Shown here: in pieces, positions 34,889 to 43,386 of the stretch
Layout: each line of letters opens with the position of its first letter
Numbering within the stretch: the stretch's first letter is position 1
Origin: a virus
Reading direction: 5' to 3' (one strand)
Virus record (IMG/VR): IMGVR_UViG_3300021519_000012
Location: 1 to 56,651 of that record
DNA: 56,651 nucleotides
Notes under the pieces: model-generated
The model's database searches: none
What the model was told of the DNA's origin: nothing
Seen by the model: the letters and a program-made list of their open reading frames with translations, nothing else
Translations under genes and position numbers: made by a program

Positions 34889-36634
34889 ATGCCATCATTA
34901 GGATCCTACCTTCAACCCATCATAGGCGACATTGGAAATATGAAGGACTACGCACACGCTAGTCGTTTATATGCTGACAATGTATTTGCCCTAGCCCCTA
35001 AAGCAGGGTGGATGTACTATGTTGTATTTGACATCGATCCTAGCTGTATTACAGATCAGTCATGGGCAAATAAACAAAAAGTGACCGAAGTAGGTATGCT
35101 GGTTAAGTCCGCAGATCTTCCAAAGTTCACTGTTCAAACAGAAGTAGTAAATCAATATAATAGAAAAACAGTTATACAAAAAGGTATGACTTATAATCCT
35201 ATTAACATTACTATGCATGACGATCAGTCAAACGTAGTTCATAACATGTGGCTAAACTATTATAGATACTACTTTGCTGACTCAACTTGGGGAGCCACTG
35301 GTCCTCTTGGAACTGATGCCTTCAGCACTCCTGGCGCATATCAAAATAACAAATACATGCCACCTAATGCACTATTCGATCCGGTCAATTACGGTTTAAA
35401 TTCACCATTAGTTGTTGCTCCATTTTTTAGAAGTATCACGGTCTATCAACTTAATAGACGAGTGTTTACAAGTTTTAAATTAGTTAATCCATTAGTAGCA
35501 TCATGGGATCATGATAAAGTAGATCAAACCCAAGGTGCCCGACTTGCAGAAAGTAGAATGGCATTAAATTACGAAGCAGTCTTTTATGGCACTGGCCAAA
35601 TTAGAAAAGACACACCGACTGGATTTGCTGTATTCCATTACGATACAAGTCCAAGTCCGTTGAGCATTGCTGGTGGCGGTAATAATAGCATATTTGGCCC
35701 AGGCGGAGTTATTCCCGGTGCTCTTGATATATTTGGAAATATAGAAAATCTAGATGTTTCAAAAAATCCATTAAGTGCTCTTGGTGTTGCTCTTGAAGGA
35801 GTCAATCTAGTTCGCAATGTTAAGAGTATAACAGCGTCAAGTTTACGAGCAGAAGGATATTCAATATTAAATACCGCACTGCAAAAAGCAGGGCAAGGCG
35901 GCCTGAATGGTTTAGGAGTTAATCTAAATCTAAATCAAGGAACGAACTATGCCACTGCTGGACAATTTTTAGGAACTCCAGTGGCAGTAATTCAAGCTAC
36001 AGGAGTAGGAAAAGACGGTGGCGGAACAACTTCTCAAACAGGCACTTCGTCTAATGGAAAAGCGCCATCTACAGCAAATGCAGCGGCACTTGGCGTTGCA
36101 GCAGCGTCCATGTTTGCTAGCCAGAAAAATATTATCGATGCAACTAAACCAAGCGGTTCTTCCTCTGATACAACTCCAAGTGGGGACACTAGTTCACCCG
36201 GACAATACTTTCCACCGCCTCAGCCATTATCCGATACTGAGCCATTTAGCACAGGCGTTGATGAAAATAGTTCTCCTGATGAAATACAATCAAGTTTGAA
36301 TTCTTTAAACTCTGCATGGGCAAGTGATAATTCTTATGTAAATTCACAAGCACCTGATCCTTCAGCAATATCAAGCAGATTAGCATCTGCTTCATCCGAT
36401 CAAGAAAGAAGTGCTATACAAGCAGAAGCAGACACTTCATACAACTCAATACAATCTATTCAATCAACAGTTGACGGCAAATATCAATCAGAATATAGTC
36501 GTCTATCATCATTATTGAATACTGCACAAACTAAGACATCCGGTAGTGAAAGCACACAATCTACACCAGATGAGTCACCAACAACACCAAGCCCAGAGAG
36601 CGATGTTATTCCACCAGAGAATGAAGACATTTAA
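34889..36634 (+). CDS. Tail-tube-like structural protein with disordered C-terminus
   Basis: A 581-residue protein. The N-terminal ~260 residues look like a tube-domain relative: FALAPKAGWMYYVVFDIDPS, EVGMLVKSADLPKFTVQTEV, VNQYNRKTVIQKGMTYNPIN and HDDQSNVVHNMWLNYYRYYF. Such proteins in T4-like phages include the baseplate tube initiator and cap (gp54, gp48 roles), which is my inference from the fold and location after gp19. From about residue 370 the sequence is Ser/Pro/Asp/Gln-rich and probably disordered or coiled (SGSSSDTTPSGDTSSPG, then SSRLASASSDQERSAIQAEA). Transcription likely starts at the box 5 nt upstream; there is no ribosome-binding site. Confidence 0.65.
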   Translation: MPSLGSYLQPIIGDIGNMKDYAHASRLYADNVFALAPKAGWMYYVVFDIDPSCITDQSWANKQKVTEVGMLVKSADLPKFTVQTEVVNQYNRKTVIQKGMTYNPINITMHDDQSNVVHNMWLNYYRYYFADSTWGATGPLGTDAFSTPGAYQNNKYMPPNALFDPVNYGLNSPLVVAPFFRSITVYQLNRRVFTSFKLVNPLVASWDHDKVDQTQGARLAESRMALNYEAVFYGTGQIRKDTPTGFAVFHYDTSPSPLSIAGGGNNSIFGPGGVIPGALDIFGNIENLDVSKNPLSALGVALEGVNLVRNVKSITASSLRAEGYSILNTALQKAGQGGLNGLGVNLNLNQGTNYATAGQFLGTPVAVIQATGVGKDGGGTTSQTGTSSNGKAPSTANAAALGVAAASMFASQKNIIDATKPSGSSSDTTPSGDTSSPGQYFPPPQPLSDTEPFSTGVDENSSPDEIQSSLNSLNSAWASDNSYVNSQAPDPSAISSRLASASSDQERSAIQAEADTSYNSIQSIQSTVDGKYQSEYSRLSSLLNTAQTKTSGSESTQSTPDESPTTPSPESDVIPPENEDI

Positions 36635-36639
36635 TTACT

Positions 36640-37017
36640 ATGACCTTTTACAATAACTTACCACAGCCGACTAAATCTTCTGATAGTAGTATCAAGACTT
36701 TAAAAGTTTTTGATGCATACACCACTGCCCCATTAAACATTGACGGCGCAACATTTGATGCAATGACTGGGTTTTTTGGCAGTAGAGGGTTTGGTGATGA
36801 TGCCGCTAAGAGCATGGCATACATTATTATTAAACAAGCTATCCTAGATAAGTTTAATCCATTTGAATTAATCGAAACATTAAAAGGATTAACCGACATT
36901 GAGATCAGCAGCCTTATCACAGAAATTTTAAATTACAATAGATTTAAAACCAGCAGCCTAGGTACAGCAAGTCCATTCACTCCTGCGGCTGAGGTTGCCA
37001 GGAACATAATTGCATGA
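36640..37017 (+). CDS. Conserved small structural-region protein, unknown
   Basis: A 125-residue protein between the tube-like protein and gp4. Its stop overlaps the gp4 start (TGAAAT with ATGAAA at 37014). Predominantly helical, with NIDGATFDAMTGFFGSRGFG, SMAYIIIKQAILDKFNPFEL and ITEILNYNRFKTSSLGT. A similar small gene precedes gp4 in other aquatic T4-like phages as far as I recall. Possibly a head- or tail-completion factor. No catalytic motif is visible. Confidence 0.65.
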   Translation: MTFYNNLPQPTKSSDSSIKTLKVFDAYTTAPLNIDGATFDAMTGFFGSRGFGDDAAKSMAYIIIKQAILDKFNPFELIETLKGLTDIEISSLITEILNYNRFKTSSLGTASPFTPAAEVARNIIA

Positions 37018-37451
37018 AATTTGCCCAAGGTGCATTCAAATTAAAGAATCCTGAAAAGTATGTTGGTAACGGTACTCCACGATATCGCAGTTCGTGGGAG
37101 TTTGCCGTAATGAAAATGTGTGATGAAAATCCCGGCATACAACAGTGGGCTAGCGAAAGTATAAAAATTCCATATCGTGATCCGTTAACTGGCAAGCATA
37201 CTGTTTATGTTCCAGATTTCCTTGTTATGTATACTGATAAGAATCAAACAAAGCATGCAGAATTATGGGAAATAAAACCACGTAGTCAAGCAGTATTAGA
37301 AGCAGTTGGAAAGAACAAACACAACCAAGCACACTATGTTAAAAACATGGCAAAATGGGAAGTTGCAAGAGCGTGGAGTAAGCGACACGGAATGACTTTT
37401 AGGGTTTTAACTGAACAAGATATTTTCCATATGGGCAGCAAGAAGCGTTAA
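37014..37451 (+). CDS. 4: Head completion protein (gp4-like), nuclease fold
   Basis: A 145-residue protein with the T4 gp4 pattern: FKLKNPEKYVGNGTPRYRSS-WEFAVMKMCDENPGIQQWASE, then DPLTGKHTVYVPDFLVMY, ELWEIKPRSQ and AKWEVARAWSKRHGMTFRVLTE. The E (WEF), D (PDFLV) and E-x-K (EIKP) positions match a PD-(D/E)xK-type nuclease core. T4 gp4 is needed to finish filled heads before tails join. Length equals the family norm (about 150). It overlaps the preceding gene by 4 nt. The gp16 promoter box overlaps its last codons. Confidence 0.88.
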   Translation: MKFAQGAFKLKNPEKYVGNGTPRYRSSWEFAVMKMCDENPGIQQWASESIKIPYRDPLTGKHTVYVPDFLVMYTDKNQTKHAELWEIKPRSQAVLEAVGKNKHNQAHYVKNMAKWEVARAWSKRHGMTFRVLTEQDIFHMGSKKR

Positions 37452-37454
37452 ATA
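37447..37454 (+). promoter_or_regulatory. Late promoter box GTTAAATA, leaderless geometry
   Basis: The core contains the gp4 stop codon and ends exactly 5 nt before ATG 37460 of the small terminase gene. No ribosome-binding site lies between. Confidence 0.55.
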
Positions 37455-37459
37455 ATATT

Positions 37460-37942
37460 ATGACAAAAAAGTTAGAAGAACTACTAAATTTACCAGAACA
37501 ACAGGAACCAGAATTAATTGCTCCTGCCAAGAAAGAAACGCCACCTGCTGTAGTTGATTTACAAGAGCAGTTAGAGCAGTTTGATAAAATTAGTTCAGCC
37601 TTGCCTAAAGTTAAAGGGTTAGGCGATATGAGCGACACAGAGCTCGACGGATTAGCAACTAAAGCAGAACAAGCATTTGATGACCTGATGGACCTCGGCA
37701 TGAACGTTGAAGCCAAATACGGTAGCCGTATGTTTGAAGTAGCGGGTAATATGCTTAAAACCGCCCTGGATGCTAAATCAGCTAAAATCGACAAGAAATT
37801 AAAGATGGTAGATTTACAGCTTAAAAAGCTGGCTATAGATAAAAAATCTGCAGGTGAAAATGACGATGCAGTAGAGGGCAAAGGATACATCATTACTGAC
37901 CGTAATAGTCTCCTGGAAAAACTCAAAAATGTTAATAAATAA
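37460..37942 (+). CDS. 16: Small terminase subunit (gp16-like)
   Basis: A 160-residue, mainly helical protein. The middle follows the T4 gp16 pattern: FDDLMDLGMNVEAKYGSRMF, then EVAGNMLKTALDAKSAKIDK, KLKMVDLQLKKLAID (compare PRHMEVFATLMGQMT and NKEILKLHKDMKDI in T4) and a C-terminal segment GKGYIITDRNSLLEKLKN. gp16 oligomers recognise DNA ends and stimulate gp17 in packaging. T4 gp16 has 164 residues. It is separated from gp17 by two genes here, whereas in T4 they are adjacent. Confidence 0.75.
   Translation: MTKKLEELLNLPEQQEPELIAPAKKETPPAVVDLQEQLEQFDKISSALPKVKGLGDMSDTELDGLATKAEQAFDDLMDLGMNVEAKYGSRMFEVAGNMLKTALDAKSAKIDKKLKMVDLQLKKLAIDKKSAGENDDAVEGKGYIITDRNSLLEKLKNVNK
37934..37941 (+). promoter_or_regulatory. 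Late promoter box AATAAATA
   Basis: Overlaps the gp16 stop codon, 19 nt before ATG 37961, with AGGA at 37949-37952 as ribosome-binding site. Confidence 0.5.
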
Positions 37943-37960
37943 CGTATCAGGAAACCAATT

Positions 37961-38539
37961 ATGAAAAGTTTTAAAGACTACCTAACAGAAAGCAAAAGAA
38001 CCTATGATTTTAAGGTTAAAATTGCTGGCAATGTAACAGCCGAGCAAGAAGACTCACTAAAGTCATTATTGGCAAAATATCAGATTGTTGGTTTTAAAAA
38101 ATCAGCATCTACTCCAGTTCAAGCATTGCCACTAGATTTTCCTCGTCTAACTAACGAAGAAGTTAATATCTGGGAAGTTAGTTTAGACTATCCAGTTGCT
38201 AGTCATGAATTAGCAAACTATCTAGGTAGTGGTTTAAAAATTAATGAACAGTATATCATTGTTCGTAGACCAGGCGAGCCATCAGAAGAATACCAAATGC
38301 CAGCAGCAACATACGAAGGCGCACTACTTGGAGATTCAACATATAAAGAATCACCAAATGTAGACAGCAACGATTTTTATGGCGACAAATACAATCTAAG
38401 TCTTGTAAAGACATTGAACGCTGATCTTAAAGCACAACAAAAGGCACGAGGTGAAGTTAGACCTTCAGGCGAAGCAACACAAACAACAAGTGATTTACCA
38501 CAAAACAATACTAGCCCAGTGGCTAAGTCAACCAAATAA
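37961..38539 (+). CDS. Probable capsid-interior protein with prohead-targeting N-terminus
   Basis: A 192-residue protein. Its start MKSFKDYLTESKRTY closely parallels the capsid-targeting peptide of T4 internal proteins (MKTYQEF-I-x-E), and L-T-E at residues 8-10 fits the (L/I)-x-E cleavage site of the gp21 prohead protease. I infer packaging into the prohead and cleavage after Glu10. The mature part has EVNIWEVSLDYPVASHELAN and IIVRRPGEPSEEYQ, which I do not recognise, and a low-complexity tail (TQTTSDLPQNNTSP). ATG 37961 has an AGGA site; a late promoter box lies upstream. Confidence 0.6.
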   Translation: MKSFKDYLTESKRTYDFKVKIAGNVTAEQEDSLKSLLAKYQIVGFKKSASTPVQALPLDFPRLTNEEVNIWEVSLDYPVASHELANYLGSGLKINEQYIIVRRPGEPSEEYQMPAATYEGALLGDSTYKESPNVDSNDFYGDKYNLSLVKTLNADLKAQQKARGEVRPSGEATQTTSDLPQNNTSPVAKSTK

Positions 38540-38551
38540 GGAATACATAAA

Positions 38552-39316
38552 ATGCAAATGATCGACGTACTTAAACGTTTAGCCGAGCTAGACTCAACAA
38601 ATCCAAACGTAGCAAAGCCAGCAATGACTCAAGAACAGAGTCTAGCCACAGTAACTAATATTGAAGGTGAGACAATCACTGAAAGTATTAATGAATGCGG
38701 CGGCCCAATGGGCATGATGGGCGGCATGCCTGCACCACGCACTCCTGCTAGCTTTAGCATTAATGCTTCTGCTGAATCAGGTGAAGAAGTTAGTTCAATG
38801 TTACGCGACATTATGAATCTAGCTGGCGTTAAACCTGTTGCTGATTTGCCAGCATTTGCAGAACCACATAAAGAAATTGAATTAGAACCAGCGCACTCTG
38901 CAGAGATGGAACCATCCGCAGGTGACGACATGGCTAAGGCAATCAGCATGATTGACAAGATGAATGGCCCTTCCGAAGAGCCAGGCGCAGAGTTAGGTGA
39001 TGAGCCAAGTGCAGAACTTGGTGGCGAACTTGCCGGTGGCGATTCTGATAGTCCAGTTGCTGATATGGCTGATCAAGTCCGTGATATGACAGCAGAACTA
39101 ACTGGCGAAGGACAAGCAGAAGAAGAACGCATGTATCCTAATAGCCCAGAAGAAGAAACTGAAAAACACGATTATGGCAACAAGCAAGTAGCTGGTTTAG
39201 GTCAAACACAATCTAACCCATTTACAGGTTTAGGCAATAACAACTTAAAAAATGAATCAGTTGAACAAGTTAGCCTACAACTACTTAAAGCATACGCAGA
39301 ATTTAAGAAGCAATAA
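38552..39316 (+). CDS. Acidic, Met/Gly-rich protein, possibly prohead core
   Basis: A 254-residue acidic protein starting MQMIDVLKRLAELDS with an L-A-E site at residues 10-12, again compatible with gp21-type processing. It includes GGPMGMMGGMPAP, acidic repeats (GAELGDEPSAELGGEL), helices (VADMADQVRDMTAEL) and a C-terminal helix (SLQLLKAYAEFKK). Composition and position between gp16 and gp17, after a likely internal head protein, suggest a scaffold or core role, but this is inference. The start has AAGGA upstream. A strong terminator follows the stop. Confidence 0.6.
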   Translation: MQMIDVLKRLAELDSTNPNVAKPAMTQEQSLATVTNIEGETITESINECGGPMGMMGGMPAPRTPASFSINASAESGEEVSSMLRDIMNLAGVKPVADLPAFAEPHKEIELEPAHSAEMEPSAGDDMAKAISMIDKMNGPSEEPGAELGDEPSAELGGELAGGDSDSPVADMADQVRDMTAELTGEGQAEEERMYPNSPEEETEKHDYGNKQVAGLGQTQSNPFTGLGNNNLKNESVEQVSLQLLKAYAEFKKQ

Positions 39317-39333
39317 GCAACTCTGCACAGTTC

Positions 39334-39361
39334 AAATAGGCACTACGGTGCCTATTTTTAT
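39334..39361 (+). terminator. Rho-independent terminator before gp17
   Basis: AATAGGCAC pairs with GTGCCTATT across the stable tetraloop TACG, followed by TTT. It sits between the acidic core-like gene and the gp17 promoter box. Confidence 0.8.
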
Positions 39362-39362
39362 C

Positions 39363-39370
39363 ATTAAATA
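39363..39370 (+). promoter_or_regulatory. Late promoter box ATTAAATA, leaderless geometry
   Basis: The core ends exactly 5 nt before ATG 39376 of the large terminase gene, immediately after a terminator. No ribosome-binding site lies between. Confidence 0.58.
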
Positions 39371-39375
39371 CACAT

Positions 39376-40944
39376 ATGAGTAAATCACTAGACGGCAACT
39401 TAATTAAGTCAGCCAATAAGAAACAACGATTCACTGAACAAGATCTCGAAGACATTGCTCAGTGTATGCACGACCCGCATTACTTTCTTAAGAATTTTTT
39501 CTACATTCAACATCCTACCAAAGGTAAGATACAGTATGATGCATTTGACTATCAAAAAGAATTATTAGATAGTTATAATGGCCATCGATTCAGTGTAAAC
39601 ATGCTAGGACGCCAAATGGGCAAAACAACCACAGCCGTGGGATATTTGCTGTGGTATGGAATGTTTGTTCCTGACTCAACTATTCTAATTGCCGCACACA
39701 AATACACAGGTGCTAAAGAGATTATGCAACGTCTACGATATGCATATGAAACTTGCCCTGATCATATTCGTTGCGGTGTAACAAGTTACAATAAAGAATC
39801 AATTGAATTTGACAACGGGTCACGTATTGTTGCACAGACAACAACTGAAACAACAGGTCGTGGTATGTCCTTATCACTCCTATACTGCGATGAGTTTGCG
39901 TTTGTTCCACCCAACGTGGCATCAGAGTTCTGGACTTCAATATCACCTACACTAGCAACTGGTGGTAAAGCGATTATTACATCAACACCAAACTCAGATG
40001 AAGATCAGTTTGCACAGATTTGGAATGAAGCTAATAAACGCTTTGACGAGTTTGGCAATGAACAAGAAGTAGGACGTAACGGATTTGCACCATACATGGC
40101 TATTTGGAGTCAACATCCAGATCGTGATGACAAGTGGATGCACGAAGAAATGTCACGAGTAGGCGAAGAACGTTTTCGCCGTGAACATAATTGCGAATTC
40201 TTAGTATTTGATGAAACACTTATTAACTCGATTAGCCTGGCCAATTTAGAAGCAGTGAACCCTATTATGAATATGGGGCAAGTTCGCTGGTATAAAAAGA
40301 TCGACCCAACTGCTACATACATTGTTAGTTTAGATCCTAGTTTAGGAACAGGTGGCGACTACGCAGGACTTGAGGTATTAGAAATCCCCAGTTTCCATCA
40401 GGTTGCAGAGTGGCATCATAATACAACACCTATTCAAGCACAAGTCCGTATTATGCGAGATATTTGCAAGCATATTGAAGATGAATGCACCAGACAAAAT
40501 ACCACAGTTAGTCTATATTTTAGTGTAGAAAATAATACAGTAGGCGAAGCGGCACTGGTTGCTATTAATGAACTAGGCGAAGAAACTTACCCAGGAATGT
40601 TCCTAAGTGAACCGATCAAGAAAGGGCATGTGCGCCGCTACCGTAAGGGCTTTAATACTACACACAAGTCAAAACTATCAATTGCTGCCAAGTTAAAACA
40701 GTTAATTGAAACTAATACACTAAAGATCTACAGTAAACCCCTAATCAGTCAACTTAAAGCATACGTTGCCAAAGGGCTGAGTTTTGAGGCAAAAACCGGC
40801 GAACACGACGACTTAGTGGCGTCTTTATTGCTCAATATACGCATGGTTATGATGCTACAGGACTGGGATCCTAGTGTATATGAAAAGATGCACGAACACG
40901 TCTCAGAGGAGTTACTGCTCCCAATGCCCATATACATAGGTTAA
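39376..40944 (+). CDS. 17: Large terminase subunit (gp17-like)
   Basis: A 522-residue packaging motor with nuclease. ATPase motifs: adenine-binding region YDAFDYQKELLDSY, Walker A LGRQMGKTTTAVG (residues about 79-91), Walker B LLYCDEFAFV near residue 170, and the coupling motif ITSTPNSDED. RNase H-like nuclease: first Asp in YIVSLDPSLGTGGDY (about residue 319), a second acidic site in YFSVENNTVGEA, and a third in GEHDDLVASLLLN (about 478). It translocates DNA into proheads and cuts the concatemer. Shorter than T4 gp17 (610), mainly at the N-terminus. All catalytic motifs are intact. Confidence 0.97.
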   Translation: MSKSLDGNLIKSANKKQRFTEQDLEDIAQCMHDPHYFLKNFFYIQHPTKGKIQYDAFDYQKELLDSYNGHRFSVNMLGRQMGKTTTAVGYLLWYGMFVPDSTILIAAHKYTGAKEIMQRLRYAYETCPDHIRCGVTSYNKESIEFDNGSRIVAQTTTETTGRGMSLSLLYCDEFAFVPPNVASEFWTSISPTLATGGKAIITSTPNSDEDQFAQIWNEANKRFDEFGNEQEVGRNGFAPYMAIWSQHPDRDDKWMHEEMSRVGEERFRREHNCEFLVFDETLINSISLANLEAVNPIMNMGQVRWYKKIDPTATYIVSLDPSLGTGGDYAGLEVLEIPSFHQVAEWHHNTTPIQAQVRIMRDICKHIEDECTRQNTTVSLYFSVENNTVGEAALVAINELGEETYPGMFLSEPIKKGHVRRYRKGFNTTHKSKLSIAAKLKQLIETNTLKIYSKPLISQLKAYVAKGLSFEAKTGEHDDLVASLLLNIRMVMMLQDWDPSVYEKMHEHVSEELLLPMPIYIG

Positions 40945-40952
40945 TATAAATA
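40945..40952 (+). promoter_or_regulatory. Perfect T4 late promoter box TATAAATA, leaderless geometry
   Basis: An exact match to the T4 late consensus, ending exactly 5 nt before ATG 40958. This is the strongest single instance supporting late-promoter interpretation of the other boxes. Confidence 0.7.
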
Positions 40953-40957
40953 CATAA

Positions 40958-43222
40958 ATGAAGCCAATAGAAATTATCGCCAACGATTTATTCGACAAAG
41001 TCCGTAGTCGTTTCACCGACTTACAAATGGGAGACGAAGAAGGGTCCATTACCGCAGATCCTAACGAAGCTAGATTCTTCGACTTTGACTTTGCAATCGA
41101 AGGCAATACACTAGGGCGTGTCAGTATTAGTATTAACGAAACTGGCAACTTAAAGATTTATTATAGTCAGGGAATTACAGAAAACGCTGACTCAATTACA
41201 CAATCATTGTGGTATGATTTCTTAAGAGAAATGCGCTTTTTTGCAAAACGCAGACTATTAAGATTTGACACTCGCGATATTACTAAAGGTAACTTGGATA
41301 AAACTGATTTCCAATACCTAGCACAGAACGGAAACAAGGACCCTAACATGAACGAATCAGCTATGACTGGAAGCAAAATGACTTCCCGTAGAAAAATAGA
41401 AAACTGTGAATTAATTATTCGTCACGCAGCGCCAGTTGACGAAACTGTTCCAGGTGCCCGTAGCCGTAAAATTAAAAACATTTTTATTCAAAATGCAGAT
41501 GGCGAGCGTTTTAAATTTCCATTTACATATCTTCCAGGTGCTCGTGCAATGCAACGTCACGTGGCAAACGGCGGCTATCCACACGACGATGGCGGCAAAC
41601 ATATTGTTAGAACTTGCGAAGAAATCCTTAAACTATCAGATTTTGGACGTAAAGTCAAGCACTCAACTCTAAATGATAATGCACATCAAATTGCAGAACG
41701 TGCCGGACAAAAATTAAAATCATTGCGCCATCACATGGAGTGTATGAGCAAACAAGGGTATTATGAATCTTGGAAAGAAGCGTATGCTCCTCAAGAAGAC
41801 GACCTAATAGAAATCGATGCAGCCACAATGGAAAGTTATAAAGATACTTTCACAGTTAATAAGTTTGACGAAGCCCTTGCAGATGTGTTTCCATTACTGC
41901 ATTCTATTATGCAAGAAGCAGGCACAGTTGACTTAGAAGATTATGTTAGTGAAGCACAGCAAGATGAAGAAATTGCAGAAGTTGACGAATCCAATGAAGA
42001 CGAGTTTGCTGCATTTGAGTCTTGGACTGAGTCAGTTATCGGTGAAGGTTTTTCAGACGAAGAACTACAAGCACTACAACAACTAGTTCAAGAACCTTTA
42101 TTAGTTGGCGCAAGCGACGAAGCTGCCCAAGCACTTGCCGGAATTGGCATTAAAGATCCAACACTAATCAATGCACTTCGTGCTGTGGCAGCAATGCCAA
42201 ATGGTGCTAATGCAGATGCAAGAGATACAATTAAGACATATCTTGGAGCAGACGCTGCTAAATTAAACTGGGGTGCTGAACCAGCTGCGGCAGCCGCTCC
42301 TGCACAACAACCACAGGAGCCAGCTATGGCAGAAGCAACACCAAATACAGGCATTGGCGGCAAACATGTTCCAGTTGCTAATAATCAAGATAAAGAAAAT
42401 TTATTAAAAGGCAAAACAGATCGCCCAGCAAACTATGGCCTAGGCAAAAAGCCAATGGAGAGTTTTATGGGCCCAGAAGATTTTAATGATTGGCTAAAGG
42501 ATGCTACTCACCGTGTTGCCCATGGTAAGGTTGCAGATTGGACAGAGCTATATGCTGAACTAACAAGCGACTTAGCAATGGACGATAACAAAGCAGAGCG
42601 CATTGCCAAACGCATTTATAGTCATGACGCACTAGCACAACATCGTGTTACTCCAACTGACGATTTAGATATTACTCCTGATGCTGATGTTGGAAACGAT
42701 GACGAATTTGACGGCGGAATGAGCGATGATGATTTCGTTAATCAAGCTAAACAAAACGTTGGATACAGACCAGAAATGGACGAAGATGATATTGATCCAG
42801 AAACAGGTGACGATACTTTGATTGAACCAGAAGCACCAAAAAGTTCAGCAAAAGAAATCGCAGAAATTGTTATGGGATTTTATGACCGCGAAAAAGGTAC
42901 ATGGCCAAAAGGCGAGCATGGAGTAGTTACTCATGTTAAGCGTCAGTTTAGTGATGAAGAAGGCAATGGCGGCGATCAAGAAGCTGCAATGGCCGCAAAG
43001 TTAATTCAACATCTTAACCAATCACATCCATCGCAACAAGCTGAACAGTTTGCCGAAATGCGTAAGCTGGCTGGCTTACCAGTTACTGAAGCCGATGCTT
43101 GGAAAAAAGAAACACCTTGGAAAAAAGCGACTAAAAAAAATCCACGTGGTGTAGTTACTAACCTAAGTGATAGAGCTCGCAAAGAAACTGAGAAAGCTGA
43201 TAAAGAAACAAAAAAGAAATAA
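40958..43222 (+). CDS. Conserved 754-residue phage protein, two-part, unknown
   Basis: The N-terminal ~350 residues are ordered and highly patterned: EARFFDFDFAIEGNTLGRVS, LWYDFLREMRFFAKRRLLRF, DTRDITKGNLDKTDFQYLAQ, MNESAMTGS, RSRKIKNIFIQNADGERFKF and GARAMQRHVANGGYP. I recall similar proteins in aquatic T4-like phages, without known function. The second half is acidic and Ala-rich with helices (AQALAGIGIKDPTLINALRA), and near residues 635-690 has IVMGFYDREKGTWPKGEHGV. The basic tail ends KKATKKNPRGVV...KETKKK. The late promoter box and location after gp17 suggest a virion or prohead protein. A strong terminator follows. Confidence 0.7.
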   Translation: MKPIEIIANDLFDKVRSRFTDLQMGDEEGSITADPNEARFFDFDFAIEGNTLGRVSISINETGNLKIYYSQGITENADSITQSLWYDFLREMRFFAKRRLLRFDTRDITKGNLDKTDFQYLAQNGNKDPNMNESAMTGSKMTSRRKIENCELIIRHAAPVDETVPGARSRKIKNIFIQNADGERFKFPFTYLPGARAMQRHVANGGYPHDDGGKHIVRTCEEILKLSDFGRKVKHSTLNDNAHQIAERAGQKLKSLRHHMECMSKQGYYESWKEAYAPQEDDLIEIDAATMESYKDTFTVNKFDEALADVFPLLHSIMQEAGTVDLEDYVSEAQQDEEIAEVDESNEDEFAAFESWTESVIGEGFSDEELQALQQLVQEPLLVGASDEAAQALAGIGIKDPTLINALRAVAAMPNGANADARDTIKTYLGADAAKLNWGAEPAAAAAPAQQPQEPAMAEATPNTGIGGKHVPVANNQDKENLLKGKTDRPANYGLGKKPMESFMGPEDFNDWLKDATHRVAHGKVADWTELYAELTSDLAMDDNKAERIAKRIYSHDALAQHRVTPTDDLDITPDADVGNDDEFDGGMSDDDFVNQAKQNVGYRPEMDEDDIDPETGDDTLIEPEAPKSSAKEIAEIVMGFYDREKGTWPKGEHGVVTHVKRQFSDEEGNGGDQEAAMAAKLIQHLNQSHPSQQAEQFAEMRKLAGLPVTEADAWKKETPWKKATKKNPRGVVTNLSDRARKETEKADKETKKK

Positions 43223-43240
43223 GGTAATACCTACTTAAAC

Positions 43241-43268
43241 AAAAAGGCAGATTATTTCTGCCTTTTTT
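43241..43268 (+). terminator. Rho-independent terminator ending the late block
   Basis: AAAAAGGCAGA pairs with TCTGCCTTTTT around a five-base loop, with the T-run included. It separates the structural genes from the gp32-recombination operon. Confidence 0.88.
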
Positions 43269-43269
43269 G

Positions 43270-43298
43270 TTGACAGGATAAATAAACTAGCATATAAT
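43270..43298 (+). promoter_or_regulatory. Consensus sigma70 promoter for gp32
   Basis: TTGACA (43270-43275), a spacer of exactly 17 bases and TATAAT (43293-43298) form a perfect host-type promoter. A GATAAATA late-like box (43277-43284) lies in the spacer. Transcription should start near 43305, giving a leader of about 80 nt before ATG 43387 that contains an AAGGAG site. Confidence 0.88.
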
Positions 43299-43386
43299 AA
43301 TATATATGCAAACTTTCGTAAGTCAGTTGGCTTATAATAGAAAGAGGCAAAGTAGTAAACAAAGGCACATTATAAGGAGAAATAAC

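Noticed and set aside
43306-43386. Start of gp32 at ATG 43306
   Set aside because: It lies right at the predicted transcription start and lacks a ribosome-binding site. ATG 43387 has AAGGAG and gives the family N-terminus.
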